From positions 1 to 41,642 of IMG/VR virus record IMGVR_UViG_3300040770_000030: DNA of 41,642 nucleotides. One strand, written 5' to 3'. Below are positions 6,738-13,074 of this stretch, piece after piece. Source of the DNA: a virus. Below the pieces are notes generated by a model. That model was given only the letters and a program-made list of their open reading frames with translations. It made no database searches and was not told where the DNA came from. The position numbers were made by a program, and so were the translations under genes. Every line of letters begins with the position of its first letter. The first letter of the stretch is position 1.

Positions 6738-6796
6738 GTGGCCCCGAACTCTTCGCGGCATGTGCTGGATAATTCAACCAGCGTACCACTTGACAA
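6731..6796. repeat. 11-bp inverted repeat between two early promoters
   Basis: TTGTCAAGTGG (6731-6741) and CCACTTGACAA (6786-6796) are perfect complements. The inner part holds a further GCTGG/CCAGC hairpin with a 9-nt loop. One arm lies just downstream of the -10 of the promoter at 6802-6829, the other contains the -35 of the promoter at 6709-6737, the same layout as in the two gene-bearing modules upstream. Confidence 0.7.
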
Positions 6797-6801
6797 CTCA
6801 T

Positions 6802-6829
6802 AGTCTACAGCGTTCTTGCTACTTGTCAA
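6802..6829 (-). promoter_or_regulatory. Early sigma70 promoter (TTGACA-N16-TAGACT)
   Basis: The -35 TTGACA is at 6829-6824 and the -10 TAGACT at 6807-6802. The spacer ends AGCAAGAACGCTG, identical to that of the promoter at 7517-7544, so the two probably arose by duplication. The initial transcribed region carries TTGTCAAG, complementary to its own -35 region. Confidence 0.65.
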
Positions 6830-6904
6830 GCGCTATCGGCTTCCTACCCGATCCGCCTCGCCCGGTACTAGCTCCGTGGCCCTGTTCCCGACTTGACAAC
6901 TCAC

Positions 6905-6932
6905 ATTCTACAGCGTTTATACAGCTTGTCAA
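6905..6932 (-). promoter_or_regulatory. Early sigma70 promoter (TTGACA-N16-TAGAAT)
   Basis: The -35 TTGACA is at 6932-6927 and the -10 TAGAAT at 6910-6905. The spacer ends AAACGCTG as in its sister promoters. Two bases of the -35 overlap the end of the 17-bp inverted repeat that encloses the 65-residue gene. Confidence 0.75.
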
Positions 6933-7176
6933 CCCCTTTGGTAACTAGCCTTGTCGGCCTAGTTCCACACTTTACCGTTTTCTGGTCCGGCGGCATTTAG
7001 TGCCGCTAGCCTGAAAGCATACGGCTTTGGCAGTTGCATGATACGCTTTGCCTTTTCCGTCCGGTTAGTGTAGTTCAATTCGTCTTGTTCTGTCAACCAC
7101 TTAGCTAATGCTAGGTTTGCAGCGCTTTCAGACTTATACATGGTAATTTCTCGCATGAGTAGTTACCAAAGGGGTT
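6931..7176. repeat. 17-bp perfect inverted repeat flanking the 65-aa gene
   Basis: AACCCCTTTGGTAACTA (6931-6947) and TAGTTACCAAAGGGGTT (7160-7176) are exact complements. The 5' arm occupies the leader immediately before the start codon; the 3' arm follows the stop by 11 nt and runs into the next -35 box. Pairing would hide the translation start and loop out the whole gene. Confidence 0.85.
6959..7156 (-). CDS. Early module protein, 65 aa
   Basis: MREITMYKSESAANLALAKW... is a small helical protein with a basic middle (NRTEKAKRIMQLPKPY) and an AALNAAGPENGKVWN tail. No family is recognised. Neither the ATG at 7156 nor the one at 7141 has a strong ribosome-binding site; the inverted-repeat arm takes the usual position. 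It has its own promoter (7217-7245), a boxA-like leader and flanking inverted repeats. Being among the first genes transcribed, it is a candidate host-takeover protein. Confidence 0.65.
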   Translation of the reverse strand: MREITMYKSESAANLALAKWLTEQDELNYTNRTEKAKRIMQLPKPYAFRLAALNAAGPENGKVWN

Positions 7177-7182
7177 CACAAA

Positions 7183-7194
7183 CTGTTAAAGAGC
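7183..7194 (-). promoter_or_regulatory. boxA-like antitermination motif
   Basis: The minus strand reads GCTCTTTAACAG about 20-30 nt into the transcript from the promoter at 7217-7245. Eleven of these 12 bases match the boxA core of bacterial rRNA leaders (GCTCTTTAACA), which recruits NusB and NusE. It may protect early phage transcription from Rho. Confidence 0.6.
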
Positions 7195-7216
7195 GATGAT
7201 TCTTTACAACGTGGCC

Positions 7217-7245
7217 AGTGTATCGGCCTGCTCTTAACTTGTCAA
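7217..7245 (-). promoter_or_regulatory. Early sigma70 promoter (TTGACA-N17-TACACT)
   Basis: The -35 TTGACA is at 7245-7240 and the -10 TACACT at 7222-7217. It drives the 65-residue gene module. The -35 directly abuts the 3' arm (7246-7259) of the inverted repeat enclosing the previous gene. Confidence 0.7.
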
Positions 7246-7474
7246 GCCGTCTAAGTGTAGCGCCTATTCCAAGGCGCCGCATTCGCTAGCTGCGATGATA
7301 TTCGCAGTGTCTAGCGCGTCCTGCTTGTCATCCGTATGGTAACTGGCGTTCGGTTTACCGTTGACCCGCACAACGAATTCGCTGTACTCGGTGCAGCGGT
7401 ACACTTTAACATCGTCGTTTACCTTGTGAATTAATCGCATTGTAGTGCCTCCTTTAGGGATACACTTAGACGGC
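7246..7474. repeat. 14-bp perfect inverted repeat flanking the 58-aa gene
   Basis: GCCGTCTAAGTGTA (7246-7259) and TACACTTAGACGGC (7461-7474) are exact complements. One arm lies in the leader between the boxA-like motif and the ribosome-binding site; the other begins 4 nt after the stop codon and abuts the next -35. The layout is the same as for the 17-bp pair but with an unrelated sequence. Confidence 0.85.
7264..7440 (-). CDS. Early module protein, 58 aa
   Basis: MRLIHKVNDDVKVYRCTEYS begins a small protein that continues EFVVRVNGKPNASYHTDDKQ and ends in a helix DALDTANIIAASECGALE. It looks like a compact beta-beta-beta-alpha fold; no family is recognised. The start is certain: AAAGGAGG lies 8 nt upstream. 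An upstream in-frame extension to 7518 would cross the promoter's -10 region and is rejected. This is the first gene of the early array. Confidence 0.82.
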   Translation of the reverse strand: MRLIHKVNDDVKVYRCTEYSEFVVRVNGKPNASYHTDDKQDALDTANIIAASECGALE

Positions 7475-7478
7475 CTGA

Positions 7479-7490
7479 TTGTTAAAGAGT
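7479..7490 (-). promoter_or_regulatory. boxA-like antitermination motif
   Basis: The minus strand reads ACTCTTTAACAA in the leader of the 58-residue gene, about 25 nt after the promoter at 7517-7544. Both leaders place the motif at a similar distance from the start point, preceded by ATCAYC, so it is unlikely to be chance. Confidence 0.6.
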
Positions 7491-7516
7491 GGTGATAGTT
7501 GCCTATCGTGTTGCGC

Positions 7517-7544
7517 ATTCTACAGCGTTCTTGCTATCTGTCAA
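7517..7544 (-). promoter_or_regulatory. Early sigma70 promoter (TTGACA-N16-TAGAAT)
   Basis: The -35 TTGACA is at 7544-7539 and the -10 TAGAAT at 7522-7517. The spacer ends AGCAAGAACGCTG. It drives the 58-residue gene via a leader with a boxA-like motif. Together with TAGAATGCGC it closely resembles what I remember of Pseudomonas rRNA promoters. Confidence 0.78.
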
Positions 7545-7701
7545 CCCGTGTTCTCGCATCCGTTTGGTTGGCTTGCTTGCCTATTACCTGACCCTGTAGC
7601 GCTGGGCTGGTATCAGTACACTAGGCGAAGGGCTGACCGGCTGCTGTACTAGCTGGTTAACTAGGTCGCTTGCGCCGTAGTGCTCGCTTCCCATGCCGGC
7701 C

Positions 7702-7729
7702 ATTCTACAGCGATGCAGCACCCTGTCAA
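7702..7729 (-). promoter_or_regulatory. Early sigma70 promoter (TTGACA-N16-TAGAAT)
   Basis: The -35 TTGACA is at 7729-7724 and the -10 TAGAAT at 7707-7702, with CGCTG before the -10. It is the most upstream clear minus-strand promoter of the array. No inverted-repeat module or solid gene lies between it and the next promoter. Confidence 0.72.
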
Positions 7730-7776
7730 TACCCTTTATCACCCTTTCTTCAAGCGTTGCACCAGCGGCGCTATAG

Positions 7777-8579
7777 AGCAGCACAGCACCTATATAGAGC
7801 AGCATAGAGCAGCACCAGCAAAGGCAGGCAAAGGGGCTGCTGCGCTCCCTGGCAATCGTTGCATTTGTCAACTATTAGCATGCTATCGAGCTGTAGCCTT
7901 AGTGCCACTAGGTGTGATCACTATTTAACCAGCAATATCCTTTAGAGCCTCATAAGGTGACAGAGGAACGGCAGAAGAATGATGCAGCTACGAGGGAACC
8001 GTGGGCCCAGCGGCCTAAGATATGAGCGACCAGAGCAACAATGGTTAGAGCTAGCACTAGAGCAGGCACCAGCAGCACTAGCTATAGCTAACAGACTACA
8101 GAAGGCAAAGAGCAGCACAGAGCAGCACCTATATAGTCAGCAGTAGCAAAGAGCAGCACCTACAGCACAGAGCAGCGGCAGTAGCCAGGCAGGCAAAAAG
8201 GTAGCAGGGATAGCAGCAGGGATAGCAGAGCATTAGGCAAAAGAGATAGTGCAACCACTCCCAGCAAAAGAGATAGCCCCACCATGCACCCGCAAGCACA
8301 CTGACAGCACCCAATAGCACACTGATAGCACCTACAAGCGCCAGAGAAGGCACTACAGCACTACAGCAGCAGCACTACAGCAGCACACTAGAGCAATGCG
8401 AAGCATAGCCATGGTGACTACAGCAGACACACAGCAGCACCCCAGCATATAGCTAACAGATAGCGGTTGACAGCACACGCCACCCATGTAGAATGGCCGG
8501 ACCGAACAGTGATGCAGCACCTAAGAGGCACAGCATGCACCGACCAGCACCAGCCAAGGGCTGAGACATCCAGCAGCAC
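7777..8579. repeat. Dispersed AGCAGCAC repeat field
   Basis: The octamer AGCAGCAC occurs ten times on the plus strand (starting at 7777, 7808, 8071, 8111, 8121, 8152, 8368, 8379, 8433 and 8572) with many partial copies (AGCAGC, CAGCAC). Two copies extend into a shared CAGCACCTATATAG block (about 7785-7796 and 8124-8135). Spacing is irregular, so it is not a simple tandem array. T7 has short repeats beside its terminal redundancy, so a role in concatemer processing or replication near the genome ends is possible. Confidence 0.75.
8467..8494 (+). promoter_or_regulatory. Sigma70-like promoter on the opposite strand
   Basis: TTGACA at 8467-8472 and TAGAAT at 8489-8494 with a 16-nt spacer match the early promoter class exactly but face the other way, toward the late genes. 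No plus-strand gene follows, so it would make an antisense or non-coding RNA, or read toward a physical genome end. Confidence 0.55.
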
Positions 8580-8803
8580 CAGAGCCTAGGCAATCAATGC
8601 CACCCCCCTAGGCAACGGAGGCAGCAGCTGGCCAGGGAGGCACGGGGGAAGCACAGCTGCGTACGGGTCGGAGACCACCTCGCATGAATATAATAAAAAT
8701 TCAATGCAGGTATAGCACGCGCACCGGGGGACTCTGGTAGCCCGGATAGACTACCGTTGCCTATAGCTACCGCGTACTGATACCGGAGCTACTCCCTGTA
8801 CAA
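8580..8803. other. Non-coding spacer, likely near the physical genome ends
   Basis: Between the repeat field and the stop of the last late gene I find no gene. It contains two CCTAGGCAA copies (8585-8593, 8607-8615), an unusually A/T-rich island around 8686-8707 (TATAATAAAAATT) in otherwise GC-rich DNA, and weak hairpins at 8735-8800. Gene order puts the boundary between late and early regions here, so terminal repeats or the replication origin may be in or near it. No terminus can be read directly. Confidence 0.4.
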
Positions 8804-9001
8804 CTAGACCGCAGTGTAGCCAGCAGCCTTAACAGCATTCGCCAGCTCTTGCATAGTTGCATCAGCCTGTGCATCACTAACGTCGTTGCGGATACCGCGT
8901 AGGTTTGCACCGTTGCGGGTAGGGCGGGTGGCAATCTCAGCGAGCTGTACAGCTTTGGCTACGCGAGTACGGTTTGCTTGGGTAGTGGTTAAGAACGGCA
9001 T
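8804..9001 (-). CDS. Hypothetical late protein, 65 aa
   Basis: MPFLTTTQANRTRVAKAVQL... is small and helical, ending in ANAVKAAGYTAV; no family is recognised. AAGGAAA lies before the ATG. It is the last gene of the late operon, just after the 184-residue gene, and may encode a minor structural protein. Confidence 0.72.
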   Translation of the reverse strand: MPFLTTTQANRTRVAKAVQLAEIATRPTRNGANLRGIRNDVSDAQADATMQELANAVKAAGYTAV

Positions 9002-9013
9002 TGTGGTGTTTCC

Positions 9014-9568
9014 TTATGGGTAGATTAGTTCTTCTGCTTCAAAGCTGTACACGCCAGTGCATGTACCTATTGATGCGGTTAAGGCAAAGTAGTACGTTCC
9101 TGCTGGTAGTGCCCGCCACCCGAATAAGCCAATGCCCATCGGGGTGCCGGTGTTGCCTGGGCCTGTGCCGGCACTTGCACGCAAGACTTCACGTTCCGCC
9201 CCACCTGCGCCAGTACCACTAACCAACTCGTCCGCTGTGCTTACGTGCAGGCTAGGGCCGTCGATCAAGTGCTTACCGTACACGCGGTCAAGTGGTGCCC
9301 ACACTGCGTCAGTAAAGACAACCCCCGTGTAGACGACTACCCGTAGGGCGTTGGTCTCAACGTACAAGGATTGAGATTGCAGAATGAACGGGCGGGGTGC
9401 CGTAAGGCGTACCCACTTAGTTGTACTGTCAGGCACACTGAACTCGTAGTACGCCCTGAACTGGCGTTTCATCCAGAACCCGTCCGTGAGTAACGCTACC
9501 TGCATAGCGCCGGAGAAGCCTCGGATGCTCTTCCACAGGCCAGTGATGCTGTCACGTAGTAGGGACAT
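9014..9568 (-). CDS. Hypothetical late protein, 184 aa
   Basis: From the ATG at 9568, preceded by GGAGGTG, the protein begins MSLLRDSITGLWKSIRGFSG and appears beta-rich (KRQFRAYYEFSVPDSTT..., SLYVETNALRVVVYTG). It is Gly/Thr-rich in the middle and ends GVYSFEAEELIYP. That style fits a virion surface or tail-associated protein, but I know no homologue. A longer frame to 9643 overlaps Rz1 and lacks a ribosome-binding site. It is located after the spanin genes in the late operon. Confidence 0.75.
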   Translation of the reverse strand: MSLLRDSITGLWKSIRGFSGAMQVALLTDGFWMKRQFRAYYEFSVPDSTTKWVRLTAPRPFILQSQSLYVETNALRVVVYTGVVFTDAVWAPLDRVYGKHLIDGPSLHVSTADELVSGTGAGGAEREVLRASAGTGPGNTGTPMGIGLFGWRALPAGTYYFALTASIGTCTGVYSFEAEELIYP

Positions 9569-9773
9569 ACCCACCTCCATTAAGGGTGTTACAGGTATCG
9601 ACTGCATCCGCATAGTCGAGCAAGCCCAAGGCAAGCCCACCATGCGTCGCTACGTCAACTACCGGGTGTTCGCACGGGATGAACCGATGCGCAACGGATA
9701 CGCGAGCACAGCCCGTCTGCAACAGCATCAGGGACAGCAGCATCACGCCAATCAGGGTTCTGCTGTAGTGCAT
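9552..9773 (-). CDS. Rz1-like outer-membrane spanin lipoprotein
   Basis: This 73-residue frame overlaps the 3' end of Rz in another frame and the start of the next gene by 17 nt. It has a lipoprotein signal: MHYSRTLIGVMLLSLMLLQ followed by the lipobox-type TGC (Cys22). The mature part has the usual LDYADAVDTCN ending seen in o-spanins. It would sit in the outer membrane and join the Rz coiled coil to fuse inner and outer membranes in lysis. Confidence 0.78.
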   Translation of the reverse strand: MHYSRTLIGVMLLSLMLLQTGCARVSVAHRFIPCEHPVVDVATHGGLALGLLDYADAVDTCNTLNGGGYVPTT

Positions 9774-9993
9774 GCTCAGCTCCTTTGCGCTGTGTGCGCT
9801 GACGTTGTAACTCAGCCGGCACGGCCCGTAGGCGCTCGTCCAGCACGTTCACTTCGGTGGTCAAGGCAGACACCACCCCTTGCAAGCGCGTCGCTGTAGC
9901 GGCCTCAGAGAGACCCCAGCGCACGGCCAACCCCAGGCTCAATAGCAAGCTAATGATTAGGGTGGCAAGGATTATCGTAAGTCTTGACGGCAC
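9655..9993 (-). CDS. Rz-like inner-membrane spanin
   Basis: This 112-residue protein has an N-terminal membrane anchor (LTIILATLIISLLLSLGLAV), a periplasmic coiled-coil segment (residues about 35-75) and the ending QQNPDWRDAAVPDAVADGLC typical of i-spanins. It uses a GTG start and overlaps the endolysin gene end by 22 nt. It partners with the Rz1-like lipoprotein encoded at 9552-9773. Confidence 0.82.
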   Translation of the reverse strand: MPSRLTIILATLIISLLLSLGLAVRWGLSEAATATRLQGVVSALTTEVNVLDERLRAVPAELQRQRTQRKGAEHALQQNPDWRDAAVPDAVADGLCSRIRCASVHPVRTPGS

Positions 9994-10514
9994 ATAGCCC
10001 CCTCAGCCTTGCGGCGGTTCTCAAGGCCCCGGATAGGCTTACCCTTGACCGTTGCTTTGAACCCTAGGGCAATGCCGTGCTTGCCATGCCAGGGCGCTGT
10101 GATCGAGGCGCAAGCCCCTTCCCAGTCCTGCCGGGCGAGTGCCTGCACCATGCGGGAGCTACCTGTACCAGAGCTATACCGCTCGGTGAGGAACCCACGC
10201 ACGCCCACGTTGTAAGCCACGCTCAGCATCGCTGCCTTGACGCTAGGTGGGGCGTTCGCCGGTACGGCATGCTCTATACCAGCCCAGTGCTTCTGCATGC
10301 TCTGTACGAGCACAGCGTTGCACTCAGCCTCCGTGTAGCGGGCCTTTGGAGCGCCGGCAGTCTCACCGTAGCACCAAGTCTTTACCCCGCCGATGTCGCT
10401 GTACGGAGTAAGCTGGGGACCACGCGGGCCTGACTCGATGGGGCCTAGGAAGCTCCCGGCAATAGCCAGGAACCCCGCTGCACCAAGCGCCAATAGCTTA
10501 GTCTTTAAGTTCAC
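9972..10514 (-). CDS. SAR endolysin (lysozyme-like muramidase)
   Basis: This 180-residue lysozyme-type protein has an N-terminal weakly hydrophobic, Ala/Gly-rich segment (LLALGAAGFLAIAGSFLG) typical of a signal-anchor-release domain, meaning Sec export and release by the holin. The core has PYSDIGGVKTWCYGETAG, which matches the D-x5-T and CYG region of phage GH24 lysozymes, and NVGVRGF near residue 97. The catalytic Glu is less clear: E27 lies 13 residues before D40, against 9 in canonical enzymes. GTG start overlaps the holin stop. It cleaves peptidoglycan at lysis. Confidence 0.83.
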   Translation of the reverse strand: MNLKTKLLALGAAGFLAIAGSFLGPIESGPRGPQLTPYSDIGGVKTWCYGETAGAPKARYTEAECNAVLVQSMQKHWAGIEHAVPANAPPSVKAAMLSVAYNVGVRGFLTERYSSGTGSSRMVQALARQDWEGACASITAPWHGKHGIALGFKATVKGKPIRGLENRRKAEGAMCRQDLR

Positions 10515-10720
10515 TCAGCAGTCTCCTTGTCCAGTGCAAGGCGTACCCACTTGTGCAGTAGGTAGCCAATCTGTAGCACCAGCAGAATAGCTGTGCCAAT
10601 CAATATAACGTCGGACAGTGGATACCCCGCAATTGTAATAACGGCTACGCCTGTGGATGGTGCTGCCATAACGGCTTGAATTGCGGTGTCTTCCTTTAAG
10701 GACATTTTCGTTACCTTCAT
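10511..10720 (-). CDS. Holin
   Basis: This 69-residue protein has one long or two short transmembrane segments (about residues 20-52, GVAVITIAGYPLSDVILIGT then AILLVLQIGYLLHKW) and a charged C-terminal tail (RLALDKETAE). It lies directly upstream of the endolysin with a 4-bp overlap, the standard lysis layout. Two possible starts five codons apart (MKVTKMSLK) each have a ribosome-binding site, which allows a holin/antiholin pair. Confidence 0.83.
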   Translation of the reverse strand: MKVTKMSLKEDTAIQAVMAAPSTGVAVITIAGYPLSDVILIGTAILLVLQIGYLLHKWVRLALDKETAE

Positions 10721-10741
10721 GCTCACCACCCTCTGGATGGA

Positions 10742-12562
10742 TTAACCGCGCCGGCTTCTACGACTGTGCACACGCTTACGTGTACCTTTAGCGGTAGGGC
10801 CGGACGGTTCGTCGTAGCCCATAGGGTTATTCATAAACTCAGTGCTGGCAGCTAGTGCCCGTGCCTGAGCGGCTTTGTTTTCATCTAGTAGTAGAACATC
10901 CTTCCAATGCCGAATAGACCCAGCAAACGCCTCAAGTCTGTCGTCCTGCACCAGTGAGTTACGATCCGTGGTGATGCTGGCTAGCTGGTGGAACAGGCTG
11001 TACAGGTTGCGCTTGTCAGCGCTGTGCTGACGGCCACAGCGTTCGTCAGACTCGAACACCCTACGGTGCACAATAATACGGTGCCGCTGCATTGCAGAGA
11101 CAAGGGAGTCGATGATTCGCCGTTCCTTCTGCCCCGTACTGTACTCGCTCACAACACCCACAGCCTTAAAGAATGGCTCGGGTAAGTGCACGCGTCCTGA
11201 TACCGGGTCAGCGTAGCCGTTAGCCCGCTTAGCCAACTCAGCCTGTAGGGCTTTCTCGAACAGGCCATGCCCCATGTTAGTCTCGACTCGGACAAGGTTT
11301 ACACGCATGTCTAGAATCAAGTCACAGAGGATAGTGCAGTTCGCGTCAGTCAAGCCGCCTTTAAGGCCGCCCACGTCTAGCGCATGTATGTACGGGCCAA
11401 CTGCTGTACTAACCCCGTAGCCTATTTCATCCTTGCCACCACCAGCCGGGTCGATAAACATCATTCGCTCTCCGGGCTTGACATACTGCGCCTTGTCAGG
11501 CACAATAGGGTGGTACATGCAGGACATAGGTACGGGGAACATTAGCGGTAGGATGGCCTTGTTCTTCTCGCCCGTCTGGTACGCCAGTATCTCTGGAACT
11601 AGGTCTGGGTCAAAGTTAGCAACCAACAGGTCGCTTAGCTTGAGCTGCTGCCGCTCTGCATCCGCTAGGGACGTATCGAGCATGTGCTGTAGGCTAAAGT
11701 CTTCGGGGCCTTTGTCTAGCTCTTTCTCTACTAGGTCGTCTTCGGTGTAACGGTCGGGGTCCGCCGGTTTGCCCCGCGTTCCATCAATACCACCACCGGT
11801 TTGTAGCGACGGGTCTTGCTGAATGCACTGTGCAATAGCTGGGGCCAGTTTGCTGCCATACTTCTCTACTTCCTCGATAGTCGGGTAACGCCCCGGCCAG
11901 ATGCGGACTAAGAAGCCACGCCCTGGAAGGGTGTTGTAAACCGAGTCTTTCGTCTGCGGTGTACCAAGGTATAAAATATCCCCGTGCGTACAGATCGAAG
12001 AGAACTCTTTACTGATGTGCATTAGCATGGCGCGGTTAGTTGCGGTCATGCCATTCTTGGTTGTCTCAATGTCGTCCGCTACCAGTAGGTCGGCTCGCTT
12101 ACCCGGTAGGTTAGCGGTGATGCCTACGCACGCGACAGAGGGCGACTTATCCAGTCCCTTGAGCGCGTAGTGCACATCGAATGCTTCAACTGACGCCCGG
12201 TCACCCGCTGTTTTATCGGGGTGTAGGTACGCCAGAATCTCCCACTGCATGATGATACGGATGATTAGGATAGCAACCTCGGAGGCTTGCTTCTCGCCAC
12301 CCGATACAACCAGCACCCGTGTACTGTGCCGGTGTATGATGCGCCACACAGCGTACAGCGCAGCTAGGGTAGACTTAGCCTCACCCCGCTGGGCCATGAC
12401 CATACGGAGCCTAGGCCCCTGCTCCATGTACTCGGCAATGTCTGCCTGCATCCACGTGCACGGGAATCCCAGAAACGCCATGCCGTCGCGTGCAAAGTCT
12501 ACGAACTTCTCGTAGTGTGCCGCCACCATTTCGGCCTCGGCAAAGCGTCTGTGTAAGTCCAT
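10742..12562 (-). CDS. Terminase large subunit
   Basis: This 606-residue packaging motor is of the T7 gp19/phiKMV type. The N-terminal ATPase shows Walker A QRGEAKST (residues 58-65) and a Walker B-type LLVADDIE. The C-terminal RNase H-like nuclease begins with MFIDPAGGGKDEIGYG near residue 366. It translocates concatemeric DNA into the prohead through the portal and cuts it at the terminal repeats. TAATG overlap with the small terminase gene supports coupled synthesis. Confidence 0.95.
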   Translation of the reverse strand: MDLHRRFAEAEMVAAHYEKFVDFARDGMAFLGFPCTWMQADIAEYMEQGPRLRMVMAQRGEAKSTLAALYAVWRIIHRHSTRVLVVSGGEKQASEVAILIIRIIMQWEILAYLHPDKTAGDRASVEAFDVHYALKGLDKSPSVACVGITANLPGKRADLLVADDIETTKNGMTATNRAMLMHISKEFSSICTHGDILYLGTPQTKDSVYNTLPGRGFLVRIWPGRYPTIEEVEKYGSKLAPAIAQCIQQDPSLQTGGGIDGTRGKPADPDRYTEDDLVEKELDKGPEDFSLQHMLDTSLADAERQQLKLSDLLVANFDPDLVPEILAYQTGEKNKAILPLMFPVPMSCMYHPIVPDKAQYVKPGERMMFIDPAGGGKDEIGYGVSTAVGPYIHALDVGGLKGGLTDANCTILCDLILDMRVNLVRVETNMGHGLFEKALQAELAKRANGYADPVSGRVHLPEPFFKAVGVVSEYSTGQKERRIIDSLVSAMQRHRIIVHRRVFESDERCGRQHSADKRNLYSLFHQLASITTDRNSLVQDDRLEAFAGSIRHWKDVLLLDENKAAQARALAASTEFMNNPMGYDEPSGPTAKGTRKRVHSRRSRRG

Positions 12563-12837
12563 TACGGCTCCATGTCATCGCCAGATGCTAGGCGCAGAAT
12601 AGCTGCACCCGCATTGCGTCGCTCTTTAGCAGCGTCCGCTAGTTTGTTCCGTAGTGCCGATAGGTCGTCGTCTGACTTAACCTCGGCAGAGATTTCGTTG
12701 TCCTTCAAGAACTTTGCTGCTGCTGCTAGCATGGCTGGGTTGAATATCTTTTCTTCGATGTCAACCTCAATGGCGCTGGTGTAAGCCTCCGCCACCAGTT
12801 CGTGCAGACGGCCAAGTTTAGACTTGTGCGCTGCCAT
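12562..12837 (-). CDS. Terminase small subunit
   Basis: This 91-residue, mostly helical protein (MAAHKSKLGRLHELVAEAYT...) matches T7 gp18-like small terminases in size, helical character and the acidic end (LASGDDMEP), and lies directly before the large terminase gene. It would recognise concatemeric phage DNA and load the motor. Confidence 0.85.
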   Translation of the reverse strand: MAAHKSKLGRLHELVAEAYTSAIEVDIEEKIFNPAMLAAAAKFLKDNEISAEVKSDDDLSALRNKLADAAKERRNAGAAILRLASGDDMEP

Positions 12838-12846
12838 AAGTATCCC

Positions 12847-13074
12847 TTACTTTGTAGGGTAGAAGCGCCAACCAAAGAGGCGGACGCCGAGGAACATCAA
12901 GCCCCCGACGCCTAGGCCAACTACGGCCAGTACTGGGTTACTTGATGCGTTGATAACACAAGAGGCTAAGTCGGCATCTGCTACAGCGCGTACAACCTCG
13001 GTATCGTACGCGAGGTCATGCGCTGCACAGCAGTGGGACCACCACCCCTCAAACCACAGGGTACAGTAGTCCAT
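12847..13074 (-). CDS. Phospholipase A2-like small membrane protein
   Basis: This 75-residue protein has the PLA2 active-site signature CCxxHD (SHCCAAHDLAYDTE; C15, C16, H19, D20) and a later Cys (C39), followed by one transmembrane segment (NPVLAVVGLGVGGLMFLGVR). I recall similar small phage proteins with W-x-x-CC-x-x-HD motifs near lysis or tail genes. It could attack membrane phospholipids during lysis or entry; catalysis is inferred from the motif only. Its ATG overlaps the tail-fibre-associated gene stop as TAATG. Confidence 0.65.
   Translation of the reverse strand: MDYCTLWFEGWWSHCCAAHDLAYDTEVVRAVADADLASCVINASSNPVLAVVGLGVGGLMFLGVRLFGWRFYPTK

Noticed and set aside
7584-7871. 95-codon minus-strand frame with TTG start
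   Set aside because: It runs through the promoter at 7702-7729 and repeat DNA, and its TTG is just a TTGACA without a usable ribosome-binding site; an internal 36-codon ATG frame is too weak to call.
7861-7890. Additional TTGACA on the minus strand near 7866-7871
   Set aside because: No acceptable -10 hexamer at 15-19 nt, so not called as a promoter.
8129-8353. 74-codon hydrophobic minus-strand frame (GTG start, many Leu/Cys)
   Set aside because: It is the translation of the AGCAGCAC-type repeat field in one frame, has no ribosome-binding site and lies outside any operon.
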